A stretch of DNA of 64,000 nucleotides from Cocleimonas flava (lineage in GTDB: Bacteria; Pseudomonadota; Gammaproteobacteria; Thiotrichales; Thiotrichaceae). The translations under genes were made by a program, and so were the position numbers. Under the pieces are notes generated by a model, which did no database searches, was not told where the DNA came from, and was given only the letters and a program-made list of their open reading frames with translations. The DNA lies in the NCBI RefSeq assembly GCF_004339015.1, contig NZ_SMFQ01000004.1, forward strand, positions 124,001 through 188,000. The letters are read 5' to 3'. Within the stretch, counting starts at the first letter, position 1; each line of letters begins with the position of its first letter. This document shows positions 53,914-63,003 of the stretch, piece by piece.

Positions 53914-55248
53914 CTAGAAATCGGGAGATGCAGAAGCCAGGCTTTCAGTTGCCGAATACAAGTCAAACCAATGAGATTCCAGTTTTGCACCCGTTTCCTC
54001 AACGTTAATAGCGCTATATCGATTCCCATTTTGTACGACCAACTCATCTTTTTTTAATTTGGACAATGCATCAGTGACTTCAAAGTTAATCGAAATAGTG
54101 AAGTGTTCCCGTAAAAACGCTTCAGACAATGTTTTAATCTGCGCCATATCCAGATCTGTTTCCGTTGCATTCAATAAAATGTAATACGCGAGAATCGCCT
54201 CTTTCACATCTTCATCCAGGGCCTGATCGAGCAAAGTCGCAATCACCCCGACATTGATATCCAGACTATGCGTATACAAACTGCGCGAAAGCACCATTTT
54301 ATAATGATTCTGCTGGTTGAGTATGCTACTCACCTGACGCCCTAATACGCCACCAAAACCCACTACTGCGATCAGAATGGTCAATGGCTTAACCGCTAAC
54401 GCCAGTTTAGACAAGAACGCCATTACGCCGCCGACAGTGCCAGCACCACCGGCTGCCGTCAGTTTAATTTTATCTAATAGTGTAAAACGCAAGGTGGAAT
54501 TGGGAAACAACATCTCAAGATCGGAGCACGGTATATCCCGAAACTGACGCATAAAGATGTAATCATCGGAGCTTTTATTTTGCATCAAGCGTTTGTGTCG
54601 GCGCAGATACAGCCATTGGTTAAAACGGTTTTTACCCTTATCGATTAAGAGCTGTTTTAATTCTTTCTCACCGCGGAAACGAAATACCATCGTCAAGCGA
54701 CTGTAGATTGGGATATCTACATCTATTTCTTTTAGAAACAGGGTTCGCCAATGCCTTTGTTTGACTCTCACTAGTGACTTTCCGCGTGTATAAATTAATA
54801 CCTGTTGATAATCGTCGAGCTCTACGCCTATCGATAAGCCACGTGACATTTCTATGTTAAGTGCTTCATTTATATCAACTTCGTCTAACTCATCATAATT
54901 CGCTTTTTGTAATAAGGCGGATACTTCTCTGAACAGTTTTTTCTGTAAACAACGCTTCTCGCTATCGGTCCATGAATGATTTGAGACCACATCCCTATCT
55001 GGGTTAAAGGGACGATAAGCATTTTTTAGCGAGAGATAGTGACGGTGATAACGCGCATGATAAATCGTTTGTAATACTTCGGTGAAGGTATGTAAGTGAC
55101 GCACAGAGTGCTTACTTAAATTATCACTTTCTCGTGCGCTACTAATGATTTTTTTGAGTAACTCTCGTCGGGAAACCGGGATAAAGGTTTTGTCAGCAGA
55201 ATCTGTATCGTTTAATAAATTATCATGGAGTAAATTATTGCTGAGCAT
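53914..55248 (-). CDS. DUF3754 (TMEM143-like) protein
   Basis: A 444-aa protein matching DUF3754, the bacterial counterpart of TMEM143. Helical N-terminal half with FIPVSRRELLKKI, a central domain, then two Gly/Val-rich hydrophobic segments (about 268-285 and 295-313) that probably form a membrane hairpin, and a C-terminal winged-helix-like part (LSKLKKDELVVQNG). Function unknown in the family. It lies 44 bases downstream of rarA on the same strand, so the two may be one transcript. Confidence 0.85.
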   Translation of the reverse strand: MLSNNLLHDNLLNDTDSADKTFIPVSRRELLKKIISSARESDNLSKHSVRHLHTFTEVLQTIYHARYHRHYLSLKNAYRPFNPDRDVVSNHSWTDSEKRCLQKKLFREVSALLQKANYDELDEVDINEALNIEMSRGLSIGVELDDYQQVLIYTRGKSLVRVKQRHWRTLFLKEIDVDIPIYSRLTMVFRFRGEKELKQLLIDKGKNRFNQWLYLRRHKRLMQNKSSDDYIFMRQFRDIPCSDLEMLFPNSTLRFTLLDKIKLTAAGGAGTVGGVMAFLSKLALAVKPLTILIAVVGFGGVLGRQVSSILNQQNHYKMVLSRSLYTHSLDINVGVIATLLDQALDEDVKEAILAYYILLNATETDLDMAQIKTLSEAFLREHFTISINFEVTDALSKLKKDELVVQNGNRYSAINVEETGAKLESHWFDLYSATESLASASPDF

Positions 55249-55292
55249 AGAGGTCGTTTTAGTCTTCGCTTATCTGGGGTGATGAATCGGTA

Positions 55293-56636
55293 TTATTTTT
55301 TATTAGCGTTTTTTGCACGTGCAAGTCGATCCTGTTCGCGTAAGTGATTGAGCTTTTCACCAATTTTAATTTCCAGACCTCTGGGCACAGGTTCATAGTA
55401 TATCTGCTCTCCCATTTCTTCAGGAAAGTAGTATTCACCGGCAGCATACGCGCCCTCTTCGGTGTGCGCATAGCGATAGTCTTTACCGAAATCCAGATCT
55501 TTCATTAAAGTGGTTGGTGCATTGCGCAGATGCATTGGTACATCCAGCGACCCGGATTCACGCGCCGCTTTCATCGCCGTATTATAAGCATTATAAACGG
55601 CGTTACTTTTAGGCGCAGAAGCCAAATAAACCAGCGCATGGGCAATTGCTAATTCACCTTCAGGACTTCCCAGTCTTTCGTAGGTTTTCCAGGCATTTAA
55701 TGCCAATTCTAAACCCCGAGGATCAGCATTACCGATATCTTCACTGGCCATACGTACTACGCGTCTGGCGATGTACAGTGGATCACAACCGCCATCGATC
55801 ATCCGACAAAACCAGTACAGAGTGGCATCCGGATTACTGCCGCGCATTGATTTGTGTAAGGCAGAAATTTGTTCGTAAAAAAGATCGCCACCTTTGTCAA
55901 AACGACGCACGCCTTCACTGGCAATTTCTTCGATCGTGGCTTGAGTGATCCTTCCGTTATCCGCCAAATCCGTGGCAATCTCCAGCCAATTTAAACCACG
56001 ACGAGCATCACCATCGGCAGCCTTAGCGAGAAAGTCTAAAGCTTCTGGATCGATTTTCAGTTTTTTCTCGCCTAGTCCTCTTTCAGAATCATCAATCGCT
56101 GATTGTAATATGGCTTTGATGTCAATTTCGCTAAGCGAACGCAACACATAGGTACGCACACGTGATAACAAAGCGTTGTTTAATTCAAACGAGGGGTTTT
56201 CGGTGGTTGCGCCAATAAAACTAAAGGTGCCATCTTCAACATGCGGTAAAAACGCATCTTGTTGCGACTTGTTAAAGCGATGTACCTCATCGACAAATAA
56301 CACGGTCGCGCGCCCGTCCAGTTCATGGCTTTGTTTTGCCAATTTAACCGCTTCGCGAATATCCTTAACACCGGAAAGTACCGCGGACATGGTAATGAAT
56401 TCAGCACCACTGTAGCGGGCAATCAAACGGGCAAGCGTTGTTTTGCCTGTTCCGGGAGGCCCCCAGAATAGCATCGAATGCAATCGATCCTGTTCTATCG
56501 CTGCACGTAATTGTTTACCTTCACCCAGAATATGTTGCTGCCCAGTATATTCTTCGAGCGTTCTTGGGCGCATACGCTCGGCTAACGGTTTATGCTCGGC
56601 GTGGTTATTTATTTGATTTTGATTTGGCTTATTCAC
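55293..56636 (-). CDS. rarA: Replication-associated recombination protein RarA (MgsA)
   Basis: A 447-aa AAA+ ATPase that acts at stalled replication forks, homologous to human WRNIP1. [20 protein letters not shown], Walker [10 protein letters not shown], Walker [15 protein letters not shown], sensor GATTENPSF, and the C-terminal MgsA tetramerisation domain ([24 protein letters not shown]). Length as in E. coli (447). A reverse copy of the dispersed repeat lies 81 bases upstream of its start. Confidence 0.97.
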   Translation of the reverse strand: MNKPNQNQINNHAEHKPLAERMRPRTLEEYTGQQHILGEGKQLRAAIEQDRLHSMLFWGPPGTGKTTLARLIARYSGAEFITMSAVLSGVKDIREAVKLAKQSHELDGRATVLFVDEVHRFNKSQQDAFLPHVEDGTFSFIGATTENPSFELNNALLSRVRTYVLRSLSEIDIKAILQSAIDDSERGLGEKKLKIDPEALDFLAKAADGDARRGLNWLEIATDLADNGRITQATIEEIASEGVRRFDKGGDLFYEQISALHKSMRGSNPDATLYWFCRMIDGGCDPLYIARRVVRMASEDIGNADPRGLELALNAWKTYERLGSPEGELAIAHALVYLASAPKSNAVYNAYNTAMKAARESGSLDVPMHLRNAPTTLMKDLDFGKDYRYAHTEEGAYAAGEYYFPEEMGEQIYYEPVPRGLEIKIGEKLNHLREQDRLARAKNANKK

Positions 56637-57003
56637 AGTCGAATTGTATCACTCAAACAAATACGCGTATAACGATAACATCTATGCAGTGAACTGATTT
56701 GGCAGTGAAAACTACTAAAAAACTGCCTATAAGTGGGGGGGTGTGAATTCAGCTATTTTATCGCGTATAATCGCTTAAAATACAAGAAGGTAGAGCAGTT
56801 TTGTAAGTTGACACTTGTAATTGAAAAGCAGCTTACTTGGATTTTAGGGCTAATCTTACAATGTTATGGGCAAATACCTGCGTCATTAACTACGCAAAAA
56901 CTTGTAAGTTATTGTAAATAGATGAACTTGTCTGGGCGCAAGTTGACCTATCTATCATGTGTAATCAATATTAATTAAGAAGTATAAAAATCAGGGGAAT
57001 AAT
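56637..57003. other. Intergenic region with one repeat copy
   Basis: 367 bp between divergent genes. Apart from the repeat at 56715-56743 I see a short unsupported open frame (56733-56921) that starts inside the repeat; it has no ribosome binding site. Confidence 0.5.
56715..56743 (-). repeat. Short C6-TACTT dispersed element (reverse)
   Basis: On the minus strand: CACCCCCCCACTTATAGGCAG followed by six T. It lies upstream of rarA in the sense direction of rarA. Confidence 0.8.
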
Positions 57004-59442
57004 GTGGGTACATTAAAATCAGTTTTAATCTTAGCGGTATTTAGCGCATTGACCGCTTGCGGTGGCGGTGGAAGTAAAAGTAATAACACTTCTGACAATA
57101 ATACCGATACGCCGCTTTCACCTGAACAACTCAGCACAGCGGAATTAGGCGTTTCTGCCAGCGGCGTGATTACGATTACAGGTCAGGCATCTCCTAATTC
57201 TGTGGTAAATATTACCTTTCCCGATGGTTCCAAAGAAACACTTACGACTGACTCCGACGGTAACTACTCTGCGACCAGTACACACTCACAACCTTCTGGC
57301 GACACTACAATTATCAGCATTTCGAGCAATGGCCCTGAGACTATGATTATCTCCCCTACCGACGCACCTGCGGTGACTAATCTCAAAGCAAATTCTGATG
57401 GCTCTCTTGTTATTAGCGGTAAAGCAGCTGCGGACTCTTCAATAACAGCGGTTTTTCCTGATGGCAACACAGAAGTAGTGAGTGCCAACAGTAGTGGTAA
57501 CTACAGCGTGTCTAGCGATGCATCTCAACCTATGGGTGAAGTATTCATTACCAGTGCCAAAAACGATGTAACTTCTGCACCTACCATTATTGAAAGTAAA
57601 TCAATTGAAAAAGCACTCTATCTGGCTACAGGTATATTACCTAAACTATCGTTCACACCTTCTGTGGGTGTCAATACAGAAGCACCTCAAGGTGGAGCAG
57701 ATACGGCAGGAATGCCAATGCCATTTGCAGATATTTTCAGAACCGCGCGTCCTTTTGCCGAGCTTTCTGCCGAAGGTACACTTTTAGATGAGAATGGCTG
57801 GGTGCTTGAATTTGCCGATGAGTCTGAGTTCGCTAATGGCACCCGTTTCGCGCGCACCAAACTATTGCAAGGCGCGTTGGACGATTCAATTCCAGAAGGT
57901 CAATACACTGTTATTTATGAAGGCGAAGGCATTCTGGAATTCGGGTCTTCCGGTGCTGTTTCTAATGTCAAAAAAGTAACTGGTGAAAATAAATACACCT
58001 TCGATTTGAATCTTCGAAGTTTTGATCTCGAAGACGAAGTCGCTGCTTCTGACACCAATGCCTTTAATATGAACGTTAAAGACATCAACACCAGCAACCC
58101 GATAAAGAATATCAGAATCGCAATGCCGGGCGGAACATGCGCAGGCAATCCTTTTACCAGAGTTGATTCACAGGATGATTGTCCAGACGGAGACATTTAC
58201 GAATCGTTTGCAGAGCGTTTAGAAGCGGACCGCAATGCAATTATCTTCAACCCTGATTACCTGGCATTTTTGCGTAATTTCAAAGTTATAAGAATGATGA
58301 ATCTGATGGAAGCGAGCCTTAAGAAGCTATGTTTTACTGCGGATGATTGCCCTGAAGGTGTGGGCACCTGGGATCACCGAGCGAAACTTGAAGATGCTGT
58401 TTGGGGCGGCAATGACGGTCGTACACCCGATGAAGATCATAAAGGCGTACCGATTGAAGTGATGGTTGCATTAGCGAATACCTTGCAACGTGATATCTGG
58501 GTAAACATGCCGCATGTGGCAACCAACGATTATGTTAAAACCTATGCGAAATACGTTTACGATAACCTCGATACGAATCTAAAAGCCTATGTGGAATACT
58601 CTAACGAGGTATGGAATCCGGGCTTTTCTGCACACAGTTACGCCGTATCAAAAGGTATCGAACTGGGATACGACACTGTTCCTGAGATATTTGAAGGCAG
58701 CAATAGAGATGCCGATTATTTTGCGCGTTTACGTTTTTACAGCAAGCGTGCCGAGGAAATATTCATTCTCTGGAAAGCCCAGTTTGATACAGAAAGTGAT
58801 ACCCGTTTGGTGCGCGTTTTAGGCTCATTTATTGGAGATAAAGTGCTCACCGAGCAGATGATTAAAGACAGTATCGTCAATATAAACAATATCGATGCAG
58901 TAGCGATTGCACCCTATTTCTTTGGGTGTCCTTATGAAGCGATCTGTATCGATGCTCCCAATAACCTTTTAGATGCAACCAGCGTTGATGATGTATTTGC
59001 TGCGATTGATCAGTCGAGTGATATCGATGTTAAATCTCTGGATGGCACTATCGAAGCGGTTAAAAGTCAGCTGACAATTACCAGTGCTTACAATCTTGAT
59101 TTAGTCGCTTATGAAGGCGGACAACATTTAGTAACGGGTGTGCTGGGCAGCAATGATGTCAGTGAAGACGATAAAGCACGACTTCGCGCTCTGTTTAATG
59201 AGGCCAACCGAGATCCTCGGATGAAGCAGCGTTACATTACGTTCCTCAATGCATGGAAAGACCTGTCAGATGAAGGAACTGCACTGTTTACGCTGTATAC
59301 ATTACCGCAATCTTATTACCGTTTTGGTAACTTTGGGATGAAAGAGCATTTGAATATGTCGCGTAACGATTCACCCAAATTTGATGGTGTGATGACCTTT
59401 CAGGAAGCTGTTGAAACGTGTTGGTGGGATAACTGCGAATAG
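57004..59442 (+). CDS. Glycoside-hydrolase-like lipoprotein
   Basis: An 812-aa exported lipoprotein; lipobox LTAC with Cys at 19, then a Gly/Ser/Asn linker. Two Ig-like units lie at about 48-120 and 124-198 (GVITITGQASPNSVVNITFPDG and SLVISGKAAADSSITAVFPDG). The catalytic-looking part runs from about 215; AYVEYSNEVWNPG with E535 resembles the acid/base Glu of clan GH-A enzymes and of cellulose-binding proteins with that motif. The substrate is not known, and a degenerate carbohydrate-binding role is possible. The start is GTG, set by AGGGGAA eight bases before. Confidence 0.7.
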   Translation: MGTLKSVLILAVFSALTACGGGGSKSNNTSDNNTDTPLSPEQLSTAELGVSASGVITITGQASPNSVVNITFPDGSKETLTTDSDGNYSATSTHSQPSGDTTIISISSNGPETMIISPTDAPAVTNLKANSDGSLVISGKAAADSSITAVFPDGNTEVVSANSSGNYSVSSDASQPMGEVFITSAKNDVTSAPTIIESKSIEKALYLATGILPKLSFTPSVGVNTEAPQGGADTAGMPMPFADIFRTARPFAELSAEGTLLDENGWVLEFADESEFANGTRFARTKLLQGALDDSIPEGQYTVIYEGEGILEFGSSGAVSNVKKVTGENKYTFDLNLRSFDLEDEVAASDTNAFNMNVKDINTSNPIKNIRIAMPGGTCAGNPFTRVDSQDDCPDGDIYESFAERLEADRNAIIFNPDYLAFLRNFKVIRMMNLMEASLKKLCFTADDCPEGVGTWDHRAKLEDAVWGGNDGRTPDEDHKGVPIEVMVALANTLQRDIWVNMPHVATNDYVKTYAKYVYDNLDTNLKAYVEYSNEVWNPGFSAHSYAVSKGIELGYDTVPEIFEGSNRDADYFARLRFYSKRAEEIFILWKAQFDTESDTRLVRVLGSFIGDKVLTEQMIKDSIVNINNIDAVAIAPYFFGCPYEAICIDAPNNLLDATSVDDVFAAIDQSSDIDVKSLDGTIEAVKSQLTITSAYNLDLVAYEGGQHLVTGVLGSNDVSEDDKARLRALFNEANRDPRMKQRYITFLNAWKDLSDEGTALFTLYTLPQSYYRFGNFGMKEHLNMSRNDSPKFDGVMTFQEAVETCWWDNCE

Positions 59443-59514
59443 TCTTTTGCCGTCACTTGATACTCATTGATATATCTTGTTATGTCATGATATCTATCGG
59501 CAAGAATTAATATA

Positions 59515-59549
59515 GGCACCCCCCTACTTACAGGGGCTTTTTTTTTACC
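59515..59549 (+). repeat. Short C6-TACTT element forming a terminator
   Basis: CACCCCCCTACTTACAGGGGC with nine T. In this copy CCCCT/AGGGG forms a stem just before the T-run, between convergent genes. Confidence 0.85.
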
Positions 59550-59676
59550 ACGTATTAGCTTTTCTGTAGCTAATACGTGCCTGAAAAAATCTTTAGCTTT
59601 ATCCTGCTAACAGACACTGACTGGAAGCCTTTACAGCTATAAGTAAGACTCGATTTTAAAGTAAATATAGCGGTGT

Positions 59677-61095
59677 TTATGAACCAGATGTTTTATTTCT
59701 GGTTAAGCGCTTATTCAACGCCTGACGTGTCAAACCGAGTATTTTCGCCGCTTCACTTTGATTATTATTGGTTCGGCGTAATGCTTCTTTGATTAGATTA
59801 TCGTTAAACTCTTTGATGGTTGGTAAGGTCTTGGTCTCGGGTGATATTGTTAATTCAGGCGATAAGCCCTCGCTATCTTCAACAGGATTATGATGGCTAG
59901 CATTTAAGGTAATCTGTTGTTTTAAATGTTCCACATTCAAGACTGACCCGGTTGTTTGCGTGACCGAATCATAAATCAGCATTTCAAGTTCTCTGACATT
60001 CCCCGGGAAATCGTATTGAGATAAGAACTCGTACAAGGAATCGGGGATTTCTATTTTAGACAGTTGTAATTCATTACAGGCTTTAATCGAAAAGTATTCA
60101 CACAATAACGGAATATCTTCCTTTCGCTCTCTTAGCGGTGGAATTCTAATCGTGTGTATTTGTAAGCGATAGAATAAATCCTGCCTGAAATTCCCTTCGG
60201 TGATTAGCTTATTTAACTCGTGATGCGTGGCCGTAATAATACGTGCATTATTTTCTTCGAGGGTATCGGAACCCAGCGGATAATAATTATTTTCCTGAAT
60301 TAATCGGAGCAATTTGATTTGTGATTGATGATCCAGATCGCCAATTTCATCGAGGAAGATAGCGCCTTCACCAGCTTGCTTAATAAGTCCTTCACGAGAT
60401 GTTGATGCACCTGTAAATGCACCTTTTTTATGTCCGAACAAGGTATCGCTAAACGCCGTATCATCAAGCCCTGCAATATTAACCGATACCATTTTACCTT
60501 TTTTATTCGAAACATCATAAACCGCTTGAGCCATCAGCTCTTTGCCTGTTCCGGTTTCGCCTAATATCAGTACGGGTCGTTTCGATTGTGCGATCGCTTC
60601 GATATACACAAACAGCTTTTTCATCTCTTCATTAACGGTCAATATCGAGGAAAATGCTGGATTACTGGATTGCTTTACCGACATCAAAAAGTTTTGCACC
60701 GACATTAGCTCATCGCTGAGCGATTTGTTCTCCAGTGCATTCCTGATAACGTGTATTAGGCGTGATTGATCGACGGGTTTAACGAAATAGTCGTGAGCAC
60801 CTAATTTGGTACATTCAACGGCGATACTCACTTGATCATTAGCAGTCACCATGATCACGATAATTTCCGGATATTCGATTTTGATTAATTTGAGTAATTC
60901 ACTGCCTTCAATTACTGGCATGTGTATATCAAGCAAGATCACATCTGGCGTGTTGTTTTTGAGGTATGGCATTACCTCTTCTGAATTTGATATCGCCGTA
61001 ACATTGGTGAATTTTTCAGTACGAAATAATAAAGAAAGACTGCGCAATACATCCTGCTGATCATCTACCAGTAAAATCGAACTTGTGTTATTCAT
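59677..61095 (-). CDS. Sigma-54-dependent response regulator (NtrC family)
   Basis: A 472-aa regulator. Receiver domain 6-118 with D11, D12 and phosphoacceptor D56; sigma-54 activation AAA+ domain about 145-385 with Walker A GETGTGKE (179-186), GAFTGA (225-230) and FLDEIGDL; Fis-type helix-turn-helix at about 443-465 (QSEAAKILGLTRQALNKRL). It starts three bases after the sensor kinase stop and is surely its partner. Targets are not visible in the window. Confidence 0.95.
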   Translation of the reverse strand: MNNTSSILLVDDQQDVLRSLSLLFRTEKFTNVTAISNSEEVMPYLKNNTPDVILLDIHMPVIEGSELLKLIKIEYPEIIVIMVTANDQVSIAVECTKLGAHDYFVKPVDQSRLIHVIRNALENKSLSDELMSVQNFLMSVKQSSNPAFSSILTVNEEMKKLFVYIEAIAQSKRPVLILGETGTGKELMAQAVYDVSNKKGKMVSVNIAGLDDTAFSDTLFGHKKGAFTGASTSREGLIKQAGEGAIFLDEIGDLDHQSQIKLLRLIQENNYYPLGSDTLEENNARIITATHHELNKLITEGNFRQDLFYRLQIHTIRIPPLRERKEDIPLLCEYFSIKACNELQLSKIEIPDSLYEFLSQYDFPGNVRELEMLIYDSVTQTTGSVLNVEHLKQQITLNASHHNPVEDSEGLSPELTISPETKTLPTIKEFNDNLIKEALRRTNNNQSEAAKILGLTRQALNKRLTRNKTSGS

Positions 61096-61098
61096 TCC

Positions 61099-62991
61099 TC
61101 ATCCTAGAGATATTCCTTCCTTATTATCCTTTGACTCAGATTTACCCTGCTTGATTGGAAGCTTGACGGTAAATGTTGAACCAAAGCCTTCTTCACTTTC
61201 TACCCAAATCTCACCATGATGCAATTTGATTAAGGCATATACAATGGACAAACCGATACCTGTTCCACCTATCGTTGACTTTGATGACTGGAACAAATCG
61301 AATACTTTATTGATATCTTTTTCCTTAATACCAATACCATTGTCTTTGATAATGACATAAACGTAATCTTCTGTCACAGATGTCTCTATTTTTACCTCAC
61401 CCTGCTGATCATTTTGGAAATTCCTCGGATCACAAGCTTCCACAGCATTCAAAATCAGATTCACAAATACCTGATTGATCAACGATGAATTTGCTTCAAA
61501 TGCCGGCAGTTCTACACTGTTATCAAAAACAATGTGTACCCTTCTTTTTTTAATTTGGGGCTGAAGCATCTTGATGGTTTCTACGATGATTTTGGGCAGT
61601 TCACACTTACTCATCTCCAGTGTTTCTTCGCCCCTGATGAAGGTAGATAAACCCGATATAATTTTTTCGATGCGTTTACTCGCACTCGCTGTATCTTCCA
61701 TTGCAGCAGTCAGCAGCCCGCGCATTTCATCATAAGGAATATTCTGCAGTTCTTGATCAGGATGCTTGGCGTAATATTCATCCAGAATCGGTAACACTTC
61801 ATTCCAGCTATTCTGGATCACTTCCGCATTAATCTTGATTAAATTATTCGGATTATTAACCTCATGTGTAATACCAGTAACCATCACACCTAAGGTATTC
61901 ATTTTATCTTTTTGTATTAATTTTGCCTGTTGTTCTTTTAGGCGTTTCTTTAACTCTACCGCTTCAGTAATATCAACAAACATTAACAAAGTGCCAAATT
62001 TATTGTTCCAGATGGCAGCAGAGGTATAAAAAAGAAAATCCTGATTAGTGTCTTTCAAATGAATTTCATTTCTTACTTTTCGATATTCTTCATTCTTTTT
62101 GTTCAGCGTCTGGATATCGACGTTGTAGATTTCTTTACCGTAATTAATAAAATACGGAGAGAATTGTTCGTAATCGATATCTTGCAGTGACTTTATGTCA
62201 AACATTCTGAGAAACTGTTTATTGCAAAAATCTATCTTGCCATCGGTACTAATCAAAATCCCCTGACTGGAATGGTCAACCAGCTGGAAGAAATTATTTT
62301 CACTGATACGATAGCTTTCCCAGAGTTCTTTCAAGTTTTTCAATAGTTCATTGATGGAACTGACAACGACATCCAGTTCATTTCTTTTACTCCGATTCCC
62401 TTCCAGAACTATTTCATTATCGAGTAATTCGAAGGATTCAATTTTCTTCAAAGATTGGGTGATATTGACAAGGTGTTTGGTAATCAAGAAATCGACAACA
62501 AACAAAATAAAGCCCGCAACCAGGAAGGTACGAATGAAGTTGATAAACAGCACGACAAAAAACTGATTAATTAATGACTGTATGGCGTGATCTTTACTTA
62601 TATGGAAATCAAACTCACCGATATGAATAATTTCATTTCGCCTTTCGTACTTGAGGTTACGTTTGTGTTTTATGGTGTTTTTATTATTTTCATTACCGGA
62701 TTCTGATATTTTTTCACCCTGAAACAATACGCTCGCATAGGTTACTTCTGGGATTGCCACCAATCCATCAAGCAACACCTGAATTTGCAGCACATCCATA
62801 TTCCAGGCGGCTGTTGAAAGCCCTTTCACATGACTTTTTGATATTTGTGTAGAAAGCGTATCGAGATACTCAATATCTTTTTTGTAATCTAAATATAGTT
62901 GCAAACTGGTTGCCAACATTGTGACGAACGTACTAAATATGAATACGTAAAACAGCAGGGTTCTATTTAGTTTATGAGTAATGGTATGCAT
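61099..62991 (-). CDS. Membrane sensor histidine kinase with PAS domain
   Basis: A 630-aa sensor kinase. Membrane segments at about 11-33 and 144-169 enclose a periplasmic domain of about 110 residues. A linker helix and PAS domain (about 230-345, FQLVDHSSQGILISTDGKIDF) follow; then phosphoacceptor H376 in THEVNNPNN, N box (NLILNAVEA), DNGIGI and GGTGIGLSI. It lies in an operon with a periplasmic binding protein (12 bases upstream) and the NtrC-type regulator, so it probably senses the liganded binding protein, as LuxQ does with LuxP (inference). Confidence 0.95.
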   Translation of the reverse strand: MHTITHKLNRTLLFYVFIFSTFVTMLATSLQLYLDYKKDIEYLDTLSTQISKSHVKGLSTAAWNMDVLQIQVLLDGLVAIPEVTYASVLFQGEKISESGNENNKNTIKHKRNLKYERRNEIIHIGEFDFHISKDHAIQSLINQFFVVLFINFIRTFLVAGFILFVVDFLITKHLVNITQSLKKIESFELLDNEIVLEGNRSKRNELDVVVSSINELLKNLKELWESYRISENNFFQLVDHSSQGILISTDGKIDFCNKQFLRMFDIKSLQDIDYEQFSPYFINYGKEIYNVDIQTLNKKNEEYRKVRNEIHLKDTNQDFLFYTSAAIWNNKFGTLLMFVDITEAVELKKRLKEQQAKLIQKDKMNTLGVMVTGITHEVNNPNNLIKINAEVIQNSWNEVLPILDEYYAKHPDQELQNIPYDEMRGLLTAAMEDTASASKRIEKIISGLSTFIRGEETLEMSKCELPKIIVETIKMLQPQIKKRRVHIVFDNSVELPAFEANSSLINQVFVNLILNAVEACDPRNFQNDQQGEVKIETSVTEDYVYVIIKDNGIGIKEKDINKVFDLFQSSKSTIGGTGIGLSIVYALIKLHHGEIWVESEEGFGSTFTVKLPIKQGKSESKDNKEGISLG

Positions 62992-63003
62992 TGATACTTC
63001 TTG

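Noticed and set aside
55259-55471. 70-codon open frame overlapping the end of rarA
   Set aside because: Same strand, different frame from rarA, no start signal; the rarA frame is conserved to its end.
56733-56921. 62-codon open frame upstream of the glycoside-hydrolase-like gene
   Set aside because: Starts inside the dispersed repeat and has no ribosome binding site.
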